A stretch of DNA of 64,000 nt from Progne subis subis (lineage: Eukaryota; Chordata; Aves; Passeriformes; Hirundinidae), in the NCBI GenBank assembly GCA_022316685.1, contig JAKJHU010000005.1, forward strand, positions 16,346,707-16,410,706. The letters run 5' to 3'. Shown here in pieces: positions 13,856-25,735 of the stretch; position 1 is the stretch's first letter, and each line of letters opens with the position of its first letter. Made by a program: the position numbers and the translations under genes. The notes under the pieces are model-generated. The model was not told the DNA's origin. It did not search any database and saw only the letters and a list, made by a program, of their open reading frames with translations.

Positions 13856-15649
13856 AATGCCCAGTAGAAACAGTTAAAATGGCGTTTAATTCTTACTACT
13901 GTGAAAATTGAAAATTTGAGTTAATAAATATTCATCTGGCTGTGCTTTCTCTGCCTTGGGTGTAATCATGCTGAAAGAAGGAATGACAGGCAAGAAAAAA
14001 AACCTGAAGAGACTGACAAAAATGGAAGGAAAAGATATATGAAATGATAATTAAAATGAGGTGAAAAAGAGCAGAGATGGTGTTAAATATTAGTAGGCAG
14101 AAAAAAAGGGGAAAGGGAAAGCACCCCAAACAGTACATAAACGAACTCAGACTCCCTATGTCCCCCACTCCTGAGAGTGCCTTTGAGTGAACCTTTGGTT
14201 TGAAGTGCTGGCACTTGGGTGCCACTGCCTGGCCCTACTTGCAAAATCCCTCTGTGTAACACAGGCTGTTTGCTAGTTGTAGCTGTCAAGGTTTTGCTAG
14301 CTATATTTTTTTGTCAATGTTCATTCAGCTTCCAGTGCCATGGTGTGCTTGCAATAACATTTGGTTTAGTAAGGGATTTTTTTTTTTTTTTTTTTTTTTA
14401 AATTGTGTTCTATCCAAAATAACCAGAGGCAACTAAATCCCAAAGCAAGTGGGTTAAATCAGTCTGGTTGAATGTCAGTATTTTTCTGACAAACATTTTA
14501 TACCATAATGATAATGCTCCTGAACAACGTATGCAAATTATATCTATTTTTCACAATAACACTATCTTTCTCTTATTTAAAAGAAAACCAGATTTTTTTT
14601 TTAAAAAAATATTGCTTGCCAAATGTTTAAGTACTTTCATTAAAAGTTTTCATTAAAAGAGCGACTGGCAAAAAGGACATGCTACTGCCTACACAAGAGG
14701 ACAATGATATTTTTGTCCTTAGATGCAAAATAACCTATGTTCTGAAAATGTTTCTCTCCATGTTTGTGCCTTAGCTAAAAAATAGATTAATATAGTCAAT
14801 ACTCCTTGTAATGCTAAACTACTAGCACTGAAAAAAAAAACTAGAGCTTGACAGAAAAACATTTGCTTATACAGCAGATAATGCTTTAGATTAGTCAGAT
14901 TCTTACATTTTATTTTGTCAGCAAAAGGGCAGAAAAGTGTTTTTTTCTTCTCTTAGATCTTTTCCTTGCATCTCTATTTACAGCTAGAGCCTGAAAGGAT
15001 TTCCCAGTAAGACTTGATCTGTCCAGTCAACACTATCAGGACAGGGCTGGAGGAGAGGTCATGCATGGATTCCTCAGCTTTAACCTTCTGTTTTGGACTT
15101 GTAGGTTTTTGACTTAAGTATCCAAAAAGAAATTGAGGGAGCTTCAGAATTTAAAATTACTGATTTTCAAAAGCCAAGTGGAGACACAGGGCTCCAGCCA
15201 ATATTGATGAAGAAGACTAGGACTGAAAACAGAAACAGGAAATATTGAAAAGGGCTTCTCATCTGCCTACTGCACAAGGCCTCTTGGAGTCACTGCTGTC
15301 CTGGTGCGAGGGCAACTCATGATGCAGGACAGTATGCACTTCATTATGTCCCTAAACCAGGGCAGCAGTTTATCTCACCATAGTGATTCCCATTTCCAGG
15401 GAAGTCAGATGATAAAAATGTCATTCTGCTAAATGTAATTACAAAATACTTTCCTCCTTCATAAATAATTAAAAGTGAATGTCCTATACAATACACCCAA
15501 CCGAATGAAGGTTTTTAAAATGCCCTTTTATTTTTCTCTCTGCAGCTCTTCCCATCTAGGACATCAACAATCGGTCGTAAATGTACTTCAGAATTAGGAA
15601 AAGCAGTACACGTGCTTCATACTTACGTGGATTTGAGACCCCAGTAAGG
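13856..15649. other. TAAR1 upstream region
   Basis: Intergenic DNA with a long T tract at about 14380-14399. Near the gene, a pyrimidine-rich stretch ending in CTGCAG (AG at 15544-15545) looks like a 3' splice site, so a TAAR1 5' UTR exon could begin at 15546. No TATA box or upstream exon could be assigned. Confidence 0.4.
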
Positions 15650-16651
15650 ATGCAATTGTGCTGTGAATCCATAAATGGCTCTTGCATAAGGAGCAGTTGG
15701 TCAAACAGTATCCGCATTTCCATGTACATCTTCATGGTTTTTGTTATTCTGGCCACAGTGGTTGGAAATCTGACAGTTATCATCTCCATATCACATTTCA
15801 AGCAGCTCCATACGCCTACAAATTTCCTGATACTTTCAATGGCTACTGTAGACTTCCTGCTGGGATTCTTGGTCATGCCTTGCAGTATGGTGCGCTCTGT
15901 TGAGCACTGCTGGTATTTTGGGGAGTTCTTCTGCAAGATCCACTCGAGCATGGACATTATGCTGAGCACAGCTTCTATCTTCCATCTTTCCTTCATATCC
16001 ATCGACCGTTACTATGCTGTGTGTGACCCTTTAAGATATAAATCAAAGATAAATACTTTTGTCATCGTGGTCGTGGTGTGTATAAGCTGGATGGTCCCTG
16101 CTGCTTTTGCTTTTGGGATGATCTTTCTAAACCTAAACTTGAGAGGGGCAGAAAAGATTTATAATCATGTCCACTGTGCAGGAGGATGCTTTCTCATTTT
16201 TAGTGAAACTTCAGGTGTTGTGGCCTCCGTAGTATCTTTTTACATCCCTGGGTTTGTTATGCTGTACATCTATAGGAAAATATACTCTGTAGCCAAGAAG
16301 CAGGCAAGATCCATCGATGCAATTAGCAAAAAAAAGATGCAATTTGAAATGAAGCACCACATTTCATTCTGCAGAGAAAGAAAAGCTGCTAAGACTTTAG
16401 GCATAATAATGGGAGTGTTTCTCATCTGCTGGACTCCGTTCTTCTTCTTTACAGCTACCAATCCATTTATGAATTACATGATACCTCCTGTTCTCATTGA
16501 TGCTTTGGTTTGGTTTGGCTATTTAAATTCTACACTTAACCCAATTGTTTATGCATTTTTTTACACGTGGTTTCGAAGGGCATTGAAGATTATTCTGTTT
16601 GGAAAAGTTTTTCAACGGGACTCTTCCAGGACTCATTTGTTTTCAGACTAA
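15650..16651 (+). CDS. TAAR1: Trace amine-associated receptor 1 (TAAR1), 333 aa
   Basis: An intact single-exon class A GPCR. It should bind beta-phenylethylamine, tyramine and related amines and couple to Gs to raise cAMP (family knowledge). Seven hydrophobic segments lie at about 22-47, 57-78, 95-115, 137-157, 187-208, 248-270 and 282-304. Visible landmarks are N40 (1.50), D68 (2.50), the amine-anchoring D102 (3.32), D119-R120-Y121, W261 in CWTP, and the TAAR fingerprint [16 protein letters not shown] at 293-308. NGS near the N-terminus is a potential glycosylation site. Close similarity to mammalian TAAR1, for example [13 protein letters not shown] and the [13 protein letters not shown] segment, separates it from other TAARs. 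I chose the ATG at 15650 because it has A at -3 and aligns with the mammalian start. An in-frame ATG at 15581 would add 23 residues but has T at -3. The length is close to the human 339 aa. Confidence 0.96.
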   Translation: MQLCCESINGSCIRSSWSNSIRISMYIFMVFVILATVVGNLTVIISISHFKQLHTPTNFLILSMATVDFLLGFLVMPCSMVRSVEHCWYFGEFFCKIHSSMDIMLSTASIFHLSFISIDRYYAVCDPLRYKSKINTFVIVVVVCISWMVPAAFAFGMIFLNLNLRGAEKIYNHVHCAGGCFLIFSETSGVVASVVSFYIPGFVMLYIYRKIYSVAKKQARSIDAISKKKMQFEMKHHISFCRERKAAKTLGIIMGVFLICWTPFFFFTATNPFMNYMIPPVLIDALVWFGYLNSTLNPIVYAFFYTWFRRALKIILFGKVFQRDSSRTHLFSD

Positions 16652-18714
16652 TATGCTTTAAATGGTTGAATTCACAACTTTGAACTTTTGCCTGGAGGCA
16701 TCTTCCCAGATGTAAGAGTTGTGAAGAAAGGAAACACCTATTTATTTGCCTATTTACCAAATGTAATTCAAGCAGATAGGCAACCATTGTGCTTTAACTT
16801 TACATATTCTTTCATTCCAGACTGGGTTTTGTATGCGGTGTTTTGATTATATCTATTTATATGCAGTGCACAGAAGAGCAAGACTTCCATTTCAAAAACA
16901 TATAGCTGTTTATATCCCTGATTTTTGTAATTAAAAAATATTCTGCCACAACAGATTAATTTCTTGAACGAGGTGGGTTTATATTACAATATTTGTGTTC
17001 ATTTGTGTTCTCCTCTAGAAAGAGCAGAAAAACCTTTTCCTTTGGATTCCTTGGCATCTTTGGCTAATAACCTAAAGCTCTCAAAGTTTTGTCCTTCCCT
17101 TTCCATATGTGTGCAGAGCTCAGTAACCTGCAGGCCAATAACCTGCCATACCAGCACACTCCCTGAATGGGAAGGTGAGGCAGAGAAAGGTGGTTCTGTT
17201 CTTTCTGTTTCGATTTCAAATAGTACTTGTCACTTATGAGTCTGTCACTTAAAGGCTTTGCTGCGTAATGAGATCAAAAGCATATTTAGCAAGATCAAAG
17301 ACGAAAACATATGAAGTATGAAGTCAAAAGAATTTGCAAAAGAAACTGCATTGCACTGGAGAATGCCAGAAAATTATGTCTATCTAATGAATGTTTAGAT
17401 GTAAAACATTATTTGCTACTTTGCATCTTACAGAACTTTTTTTTAGCTTGGACATATTGTTATTTTGTCTCATGGAAATGCTGTAAGAGCTTTCGAGGAA
17501 AGCATATTAAGAATTGTGAAGAAATCCTGTGGTTGAACTCAGCTGGATTATGAAGGAACAGTACTGGGAGTGGGCAGGAAATGATCGGTATCTGAAATGA
17601 GACCATGGAGAGAAATTGATGACTCTGTACTAAAGTAAGAGCTACACTCAGCAGTATGTCCTCCATTCATGTTCCTTGTAAAAGTGCATCATATCTGTAT
17701 CTTGTCTTTGTTTTCTGTAGTTTGTAGAGCACTGAAGTATTCTCTCCTGAAAAGCTTAAAATTTGAATGGTGATACATTTCAGCAGGGCAAAGAATCAGG
17801 ATCAGAAATTGTGTATTTTACTGTTTCATTGCCATCTTGTAAAGTTTGCCCTCCTAAAAATGACATTAAAAGGAATTATGAAACATACACCACATCAGCA
17901 CTTCTACTGTGGATCCTTGCTAATGACAATATGACTACTTTAATACTTAAACTCACAAAAATAAAGCAGGATAAGATTTTAAAAAAACCTCTTTCTGATT
18001 AATAATGGGTAATTCTTTTCTTCCTTAATCTCCAGTGAATCTGGCCCTACTGTAGTTAATATTCTCATCCTCAGTGTTACTTTCTAATAAATAAAATGCA
18101 TGGTCACTTGGACACTTTGATCCCACTTGAAATAACATTTTCAGAAGTGCTGCCAGATACCTCCTTTCATCTGGTCATATTTTAGATTGAAGGAAAGATA
18201 GATCCTCTATGACAAATGGTACCTATGTAAGGCATTTTATAGTGTATTTAGTAAGATCAGCACATAATAATGTAGTCCCTTCAGGAACTCTATGAAGTTG
18301 TTTCTTTCTCTTTGTTCCTTTTAACCCTATATCTCTGAAGATATGGAAATATTACTGTGTTTCCAGACAATTCCAGCTCTATCAGAGTTTGCAGTTGGTA
18401 ATTTTCTTTTCATAACTTGTTGTGTCATCTCTCAGGCATTGTTTTCTGGTTGCAGGAGGAGTTTGTGAATGAGTAGGTTCCCAACTTGCTTGCAGGAACA
18501 GACTGTAGTTCAAATAGAGCATGTCCCTGCAGACAGTGCCTGGACTCTACTGCAAAGCTATTTCTTATAAACCAGAATATAGAAACCAGAGCCACAGTCC
18601 TGAAGTAAGAAAAATTATGGATAAAGACAGTCTAATAGGTAGAACAAAAGTCATATATGCAAGTAAAGCAAATTAAGGAATTCATCACTTCTTCCCATCT
18701 GCAAAGCAGATCTT
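16652..18714. other. TAAR1 downstream flank and spacer
   Basis: This begins with the presumed TAAR1 3' UTR. ATTAAA at 16930-16935 is a candidate polyadenylation signal about 280 bp after the stop, and an AATAAA-type signal also occurs near 17960. No other gene is recognised. Open frames of 60-91 codons here look like chance. Confidence 0.45.
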
Positions 18715-19087
18715 CAGCAATTTCCAGGAAAGCAGGGTTCCACCATGTGCAATGGTTACTTGGGAAAAAACAGCTAACACTGTAACTTCCAACACCCCAG
18801 TTCCTCCTTCTTCTCCCAAGGTTTTTATTGTCAGCACATCATAGGGGGTGGAGTATCTCTCTGGTCAGTTGGGGTCAGACATCCCCTCCCAAAATGTTGT
18901 GCACTCCCAGGCTACTCAAAGGGAAGGCCTTAATACTGTGTAAGCACTGCTCAATCTTAGCTTAAACGGGGGCTTTGTGTGTGTATTATCATCATTGTTT
19001 TAAGCAAAAATCCAAAACACAACACCACATAAACCACATAAACTACTATAAAGAAAATTAGCCCATTCCCAGCCAAAACCAGTAGAG
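18715..19087. repeat. ERV/LTR-like passerine interspersed repeat
   Basis: The stretch contains a string of phrases I associate with an abundant ERV-derived repeat of songbird genomes: TGGTTACTTGGGAA, CTGGTCAGTTGGGGTCAG, GTGTAAGCACTGCTCA, AGCAAAAATCCAAAACA and CCCAGCCAAAACCAG in order. No coding capacity remains. Boundaries are approximate, and the family name and orientation need a repeat-library search. Confidence 0.65.
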
Positions 19088-20544
19088 AGAGGATCCAAAT
19101 ATTGTGGCTGCATAAGACCACCAAAATCTATTTAGTGTAAGTGAAAATAGTAAAAGAAATTTTTAGTGTACAGATGAAAAACTCTCTGGGCAAGCCAGTC
19201 TAGCCAAAGTGTCACCAATATTTATTCTCTGCAGAAGAAGGAGTTTCCACATACAGATTGCTGGTGACCTTCACCTACTCCTTGTTCTTAATAAACTAAA
19301 ATATAAGCCAGCTTTGCGCATGGCCCAACTCAGAAAGTTTCAGAAATAACTTTTTCCTCTGATGTCCTATTACCTAAAGGTGGCACTTTCCCAAAGAGCC
19401 TCCTTGCCTTCTATTTACAGAGGGTCTTCTCTAGCTCAGTGACTATAATGAAGTCCCAGGTTACTTTCTCTCATTAGCTCTAATCACAGACAGCGTAAAG
19501 CTATTTCCCAGTGTGAGGGTGATGTGAAAATGAGATGTGTTAATGAGGCCATAGGGGCTCTCTTTGAACCCAAGACATGAGACATGGATAAATTAGGAAA
19601 GCAGAAGTAAAATGTTTCATGCCCTTGTCCAATCAGATTATGAATTAGGCCTGGTGGAGCAGAATGTACTTTACTGCAATCTCACAGTATCATAATCCAA
19701 ACTAAGTGCAAAGGGCATTGTCAAATTCCTTATCAACACATTTAATTTGTGACCTTGTTAAACACTTCCCAGATGGCTACCTTTTGCAACAGAAATTATT
19801 CTCCTGTGGGTGATTTCAGATATTTTAACTTCCCTGAAAACTTGTGCAAAGCAATTACTCTAGCATGATGAAAGGCTCTGCTTCACCAGTAAACTTATGT
19901 CTGTTCCTTTTTTCACCAGTGAGGACCATTTGCACCGTCACCTTCTTCCCACACTTTGTACAAAACTGACAGCAACTTTCAGAGTCCTGAACTGCTTCCC
20001 GTATCCTGCCTTAGTGCCTCGTGTTTTGGTGTAGCACCTCATGCATGGTGGTACCACCTGTGTCCAAATCTCATGATCTCTCAGATACCAGAGGCAGGAG
20101 GATTGGAAAAGAGGAGGAGCACCACTGTCCAAGCAGGACCCTTCTGAAAATGTCACAAAGGAGAGTCACTCCAAAATGGAGTATTTTAAAGTCCTTGATA
20201 AAAAAATACATTATTGAAATGTTCAAACAGAAAAACTGAGCTGTCAAAATGTGTAAATATTGCAAAGTGTATGGCTTTTTTAAAATCAGCTCATAAAGGC
20301 AGTGCACACTGAGCACTCTGTCCTCTACAATGCATTAGTATGCATCCAACAAGGTAGGAGATACTGGATGCCATCAAACATAAGACACACTGTTCTACTA
20401 AATTCTTGTACCACTGCAGATTTTCTGGTCATCTTCATTATCAAGCATGCTGCTTCCACAACCTGCACTTAAAGACTTAATTCTGAAAAAGACTGTGCCT
20501 ACCTGTAAGCACTTTTTGACAAATTTGTTTTCATTAGACTTAGA
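19088..20544. other. Spacer between TAAR1 and TAAR2, nothing identified
   Basis: Ordinary AT-rich DNA. Short frames on both strands around 19938-20316 overlap each other and match nothing I know. Confidence 0.5.
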
Positions 20545-20899
20545 CTAAAGTTTATTCATTTCTATGATGAAATGACTGGCTTGATAGACAAAGGAGGAAC
20601 AGTTGTTATTGTCTACCTAGTCTTCAGGAGGGCTTTCAACCCTGTCTCTCATAAGATTTTCACAAAGAAGGTAATGAATATGGGCTGGATGAGAAGATAG
20701 TGAAGTGGATTGGAAATTGGTCAGGCCCAGACGGTGCTGATCATTGGCATGAAGTTTAGCTGAAGGGTAGTAACTAGTGATGTACCCTTAGGGTTAATGC
20801 TAGGGCCAATCCTGTTCAACATCTTCATTGATGATCTGGATGATGGGGCAGAATCAACCTTTCAACCTCAACTATTCTGTGATTCTGTGATTCTATGAA
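20545..20899 (+). mobile_element. CR1 LINE fragment with internal deletion
   Basis: A CR1 reverse-transcriptase segment runs from about 20545. It is degenerate, with stops, but recognisable from the segments equivalent to YDEMTGLIDKGG, VYLVF and the NIFIDDLDD region. It is joined near 20853 directly to the CR1 3' tail (CAACCTCAACTATTCTGTG followed by octamers). The better-preserved copy at 12473-13855 has about 860 bp between the equivalent points, so that much is missing here. It is non-functional. Confidence 0.9.
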
Positions 20900-22998
20900 A
20901 TTCAATTCCCATAATATTTACTGAGTCTTGCACAATGTTACATGCATAACCACGTATATTTAATTTCCTACTTTGTAGGGTTTTTAATAAGATCTATTAA
21001 TCTTCATGCTGCCACTTTAAATACAACTAGCTGCATGGGTAACTGAAAATATTTCTATGAAATAATTGCGCAACAGCCTTTATAAAACAAATTAATTTCT
21101 TAAGAAGGTGGATTCACAAGTAACTTAGACAGTGGGAACTCCACAGCCTACTCCTAGATATCTTGACTTGTTATTTCCCATAGATACAGGAAAAGTCAAT
21201 TTCCTTAAAACCTGGCTGCTCATAGCATACAGACTAAAAGTTATCTGTCAGTTAGAGTGGGATCACTGAAAAGAGAGTGCATTCCATGTCCTTTGGACTT
21301 CCTCAGCTGCCAACAGGAGAAAACAATTCTTTGAGAAAACTTGAGCCTGTCTTTTGCTGTTGTTGCTTTAGTGAAACTAGTCCCAGAAAATAAAAGCAGT
21401 TAGTAATAAATAATCAAATAACACTCTTCCACCAGTATTTAAGCCCAACGTGGAAATAATGAGGCACAACATAATTTGTGTCTACCTTAAGCCACTAAAA
21501 GATCTCCCATATACATGAGGGTAAAGGAATTAATACAGCAAACAAAAATAATGGTGTTGGGAATACAGACACTTGGCTTTCTTTATCCCCTGCTGGTATA
21601 AAACCCTAAATTGTGTACACACGTTTAGCTCAAAATCTACTGGGAATAAAGTATAATGTCATAAAAGAAAAAAAAAAAAAAAAATAATCCCTACCTTTCA
21701 TTAATTCAAGACAGGTTATGGAGGGGATCTGCCTGTTATCCATGTTGCAGTTTTGCAGGACAATAGCAAAACAGAAGAATATCTACTTAAAGAATTTGGT
21801 TTTGGTATTAGTAAGAGATATAAGGAGGATTAGCCTATAAAACTGGCTGCCCATATTTGTTTTTAATCTTTTGATGCACAATTTCTGTATTTTCTTCATT
21901 CCAGGGTGATACCTACTGGAAACAAAGATCAGTGGTCTGAGCTGCTTCCCATGTTCATTTTAAATGGGCTAAACTGCTGTGAAGAAGTGCATCTCCTTCT
22001 GCTTCTGTTTCTCTAAATTTGCTCTTTGTCCAAACCAAGTCATCAGGAAAAGAGGTGGAAGAAATGGGTCCGGTTCTCCCCAGAAAAAAATGAAAGTAAC
22101 TTTTTGCACCTTGAAACGATTCAGTAGTGTATTCGTTTGTGACTACTGCAGCTGGACCACAGTCTATTACAGGAGATAAATCTCAAGCTGTCTCCACACC
22201 CTTTTAGTCAGTGGAATTATAATTATAGAAAACAGGTGTATAAGTAAGGAAAGAAAAGGATATTGCTTATCATACCAATTTTATGACCGATTTCCATCAG
22301 ATGTGTTCACTGCTGGTACTTTGTGATGCACAGCAGGTGAGTTTAGCAGCATAAATAATTTGATAAGTGAGTGTTTGGCAACTGATTTTTGACTCTTAAG
22401 ATGAGCATCTGGGTGAGTAGCTTATTAACTGAAACCTTCAAGAAAGCTGAGGTATACCAGCTCACATAACATTTCTCCCATAGAAAAAATATTATTATTC
22501 TAAGGGATATAAGTTCTATATAATAACTATGGACTGAAGTGATTTGAGGAGTTTCATTGTCTATGCATGTTTTTCTTCTATCACTTTAAATTTACTATTA
22601 CTATGATGTATACAAAATACAAGAATCATATTTTACAAAATGCTCTGGATACAAAATAAAATGTATATTATTATATAAATTAGTTAATTTAAGAAGTAAT
22701 TAAGTTTTCAACTTAACTCTTTCAACTGTTTTGTTTTAAATATTAATTGCAATTAATTTTAAAATAGCTTCCAGTTACTAAATTTCATGTACCATTTCAG
22801 AAGAATAATTGGTTGTAGATGGTCCCTGTTTAAACCAAGAGAAAATTTGCCTCAGAATTACTGCATTTTATTTAGTTATAGAGTTTATGCTCTTGACTTA
22901 TTTTACCTTGTATTCTCATGTTAGGATTTGGAATATTTTGGAAACTTGTGAAAATTAAATCTGCTGATGGAAATGCACTTCCAAAAGAAAAGTCTAAT
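20900..22998. other. TAAR2 upstream region
   Basis: AT-rich spacer with an A run at about 21668-21683. Just before the gene, a pyrimidine-rich stretch ends in TGTTAG (AG at 22923-22924) and could be a 3' splice site. Mammalian TAAR2 has a short upstream coding exon; I could not identify one here. Confidence 0.4.
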
Positions 22999-24048
22999 AT
23001 GGGATCGATTATGCTTTCTTCAAACATCTCAAAGGATTTCTCTATTTGCTCTGAGTTTGGAAACAGATCCTGTCCTGAGAACTTTAGGTCAGCAGGAACA
23101 CGAGGGGTAATGTATTTATTCATAACAGCAGTCTTCATTCTCACCGTCTTCGGTAATCTGGCCATAATAATTTCCATCTCATATTTCAAGCAGCTGCATT
23201 CTCCCACCAATTTCCTCATCTTATCCATGGCCATAACAGATTTTCTGTTGGGCTTTGCCATTATGCCCTACAGCATGGTGAGGTCTGTAGAGAACTGCTG
23301 GCTTTTTGGGATTATATTCTGCAAGGTTCATTACAGTTTTGACTTGATGCTCAGTTTAGCATCCATTTTCCATCTCTGTTCCATTGCCCTGGATCGGTTT
23401 TACGCAATCTGCCACCCTCTGCATTACTCCAGCACCATGACTGTCACGGCCATAAAAAAAATCGTGGCCGTGTGCTGGTCAGTGCCCGCTGCTTTTGCTT
23501 TTGGTGTGGTTTTCTCAGAAGCTTATGCTTCTGGAATTGAGGGCTATGAAATGCTGATTGAATTCTCAGGCTTGTGCCCGATTGTGTTCAACAAACTGTG
23601 GGGAGCTTTTTTATTTACATTTGGTTTATTTGCTCCTGCTTGCATTATGATAGGGATTTATGTTAAAATTTTTACAGTCTCCCAAAGGCACACATCAGAG
23701 TTGAGCCAGGCACACAGGCTCTCGAAAAATAGTAAGAAACGTGAGCTTTCTAAGAAAAAAGACAGGAAAGCTACTAAGACTTTGAGTATTGTCATGCTGG
23801 GTTTCTTAATATGTTGGTTTCCTTGTTTTTTTGCAATCTTAATTGATCCATTTTTAAATTTTTCCATTCCTTTACCTCTGTTTGATTCACTAAACTGGCT
23901 TGGATATCTGAATTCTCTCTGCAATCCATTAATATATGGATATTTCTATCCATGGTTTCGGAAAACACTTAAATATATCTTAAAAGGCAAAATATTTAAT
24001 CCATGTTTTCGTACAATAAAAATTTTATCTGAAGATCAGTCACAGTAA
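22999..24048 (+). CDS. TAAR2: Trace amine-associated receptor 2 (TAAR2), 349 aa
   Basis: An intact class A GPCR of the trace-amine family. Most vertebrate TAARs other than TAAR1 act in olfactory neurons as amine sensors. Landmarks are potential glycosylation sites N9 and N22, the conserved FGNRSCPEN segment, N53 (1.50), D81 (2.50), D115 (3.32, amine anchor), D132-R133-F134, W273 in CWFP, and the fingerprint NSLCNPLIYGYFYPWF at 305-320. SEYGNRSCPE-like N-terminal and FGVVFSEAYASGIEGYE loop segments match mammalian TAAR2 rather than TAAR3-9. The frame is open from 22918 (376 aa). I prefer the ATG at 22999 because it has A at -3 and G at +4 and gives nearly the human length (351 aa). The ATG at 23011 is an alternative, and a spliced start using the acceptor at 22923-22924 is possible. 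AATAAA at 24015-24020 lies inside the coding end; ATTAAA at 24773-24778 is a downstream polyadenylation candidate. Confidence 0.94.
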   Translation: MGSIMLSSNISKDFSICSEFGNRSCPENFRSAGTRGVMYLFITAVFILTVFGNLAIIISISYFKQLHSPTNFLILSMAITDFLLGFAIMPYSMVRSVENCWLFGIIFCKVHYSFDLMLSLASIFHLCSIALDRFYAICHPLHYSSTMTVTAIKKIVAVCWSVPAAFAFGVVFSEAYASGIEGYEMLIEFSGLCPIVFNKLWGAFLFTFGLFAPACIMIGIYVKIFTVSQRHTSELSQAHRLSKNSKKRELSKKKDRKATKTLSIVMLGFLICWFPCFFAILIDPFLNFSIPLPLFDSLNWLGYLNSLCNPLIYGYFYPWFRKTLKYILKGKIFNPCFRTIKILSEDQSQ

Positions 24049-25735
24049 TAGATTCTACTCATGAGAGTAGCTCTAGAAATGAAGAAGAAGCAGTGGATTA
24101 TTGAACATTCGTGTTTCAGTATGAGTGCAATATGAATTTTATGAGTCAGTCCTGTAGAATACTTTTTAATTTCAGAAATTATTTACATACAACCCATGAA
24201 CTCAATATTTCACCTAATCTTGTATTTATGCAGCCAGTCTTTCTTAGTCTTTCTCTTAATAACCCTAAACTGAATGTATCCCAGGCTCATATAATGAGAA
24301 ACTTTCATCCTTTCTTGAAGGGGTCATTAGTAGAGGTATAGCCTCCTGCTATTCCCAAGCAAATTGAATGGGAGTGTAATTTCGGCTTGAAGTTGATCTT
24401 TTCCCCTGAAAACAACAGAATCAGGATTTCACCCTTTATCATCTGTGTACTCAGTAATCAGAGCATGGCTTGCACTCAGCTCTGTGTTTGTCTGGTCTTT
24501 CTTTAGAAGTCAGGCTCCAGATGTTATAAATTATGCTTGCTGACAGCTCACCGCACCTTTCACATCGAACTGGAACCTCTAATTTAGCTCCTTGCTGTGC
24601 TGAGCTGCCTCTGAAGCCAGAAAGAGGCACTGTCAGCATTCACATCAGTTACACGTTTAAAATACGCTTAAATGAGTTGTCTTTTGTGAATGTAGGAAGA
24701 GCAGTGTTTTTATTGTGAATTGTACCCCTAACTTACATTTTGCGCTACCCAAACAGTGTATACTCTACCCTTATTAAAGACTGACTACCAAAAAACCATC
24801 CACGTTTATCCACTTCTTGGCTTATCACATCTGCACTAGCATGCCATGATAGAGATGGATGCTTGCTTTGTTTGCTAAAAACTTTTTCATGGATCTGTGA
24901 TAACATGAACATATGCTATTTTGGATTGGGAGAATTCCAGTTTCATGCCAACCCTACAACACTTAAGACAGCAAGGATCTGAAAGGTCACAGACTTGTCT
25001 GAAATAAGAAGTCTGTGTAAGGCTCTCAACTTTCCCAGTAGAAACATAAACCCCAAGGTCTTTAAGTTGACACAGGTACATTCTTTGTGCACGGTTGTCA
25101 CTAGCTGAACAGCCAGACCAGAGAACAGAGCAGAAGCTGAATGCAACAAAGTCTCTAGGCACCTGCAAGGTGGATAGTATGGTGTCCCATACTACTGCTC
25201 CATGCATGCCTAGGGACACTGATCCCTGGATTAAACATAAGGGCAGTGGGAGCAGTGCTTAGGGAGAGCAAGAAAACTGAGCAGCAGTTTGATTGCAGCC
25301 GGTGACTCAGTTCTGGAAAACTGGATCTCCAACACAGCCCAGCCCTGACTTTCAAAGCCTGTGCTGTTGACCCAGGTTTTTCTAAACTCATCTTTATCTG
25401 GTTTTGCTCCTGTGGTGCATTCCTGGGGGCCAGCTCTCTGGGAAAGAGACCTTTGCATACAAAACCTTTCACACAACACCTTAGTGGCCAGGGCGACATC
25501 TGAGATGTCACCATGAACTTTCTGGTTCTCCTTTTGGAGCTGAGCCATGTGAAATACACAGTGTTTGGGGGTGATATCATAGGGCTGTAGTGTGTCAGCA
25601 ATGGCAGGGAAAGGTGAACTCTGCAACAGAGATGGTGTTACAGCCAGCTGTGAAAGTTGTTGTCTGCATGTGGCTCAACCTGGCTTCTTCAGAGAAATTT
25701 GCATGCCAGATTTGCCTTTGTGTTAAAACTAGTCT
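24049..25735. other. TAAR2 downstream flank
   Basis: Presumed TAAR2 3' UTR followed by spacer. Minus-strand frames at 25155-25601 and 25231-25626 overlap in different phases and show no recognisable domain. Confidence 0.45.

Noticed and set aside
1..15500. Vanin (VNN) gene exons expected beyond TAAR1 by synteny
   Set aside because: I looked for recognisable nitrilase-type vanin segments on the + strand and found none, so the vanin genes probably lie left of the window or have moved.
15556..16002. 148-codon minus-strand frame opposite TAAR1
   Set aside because: It is the antisense shadow of the conserved TAAR1 coding sequence. The same applies to the 129-codon frame at 22872-23261 opposite TAAR2.
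25155..25626. Overlapping minus-strand frames of 148 and 131 codons downstream of TAAR2
   Set aside because: Two phases are open over the same DNA and neither resembles a known family. There is no TAAR motif, so it is not the missing receptor.
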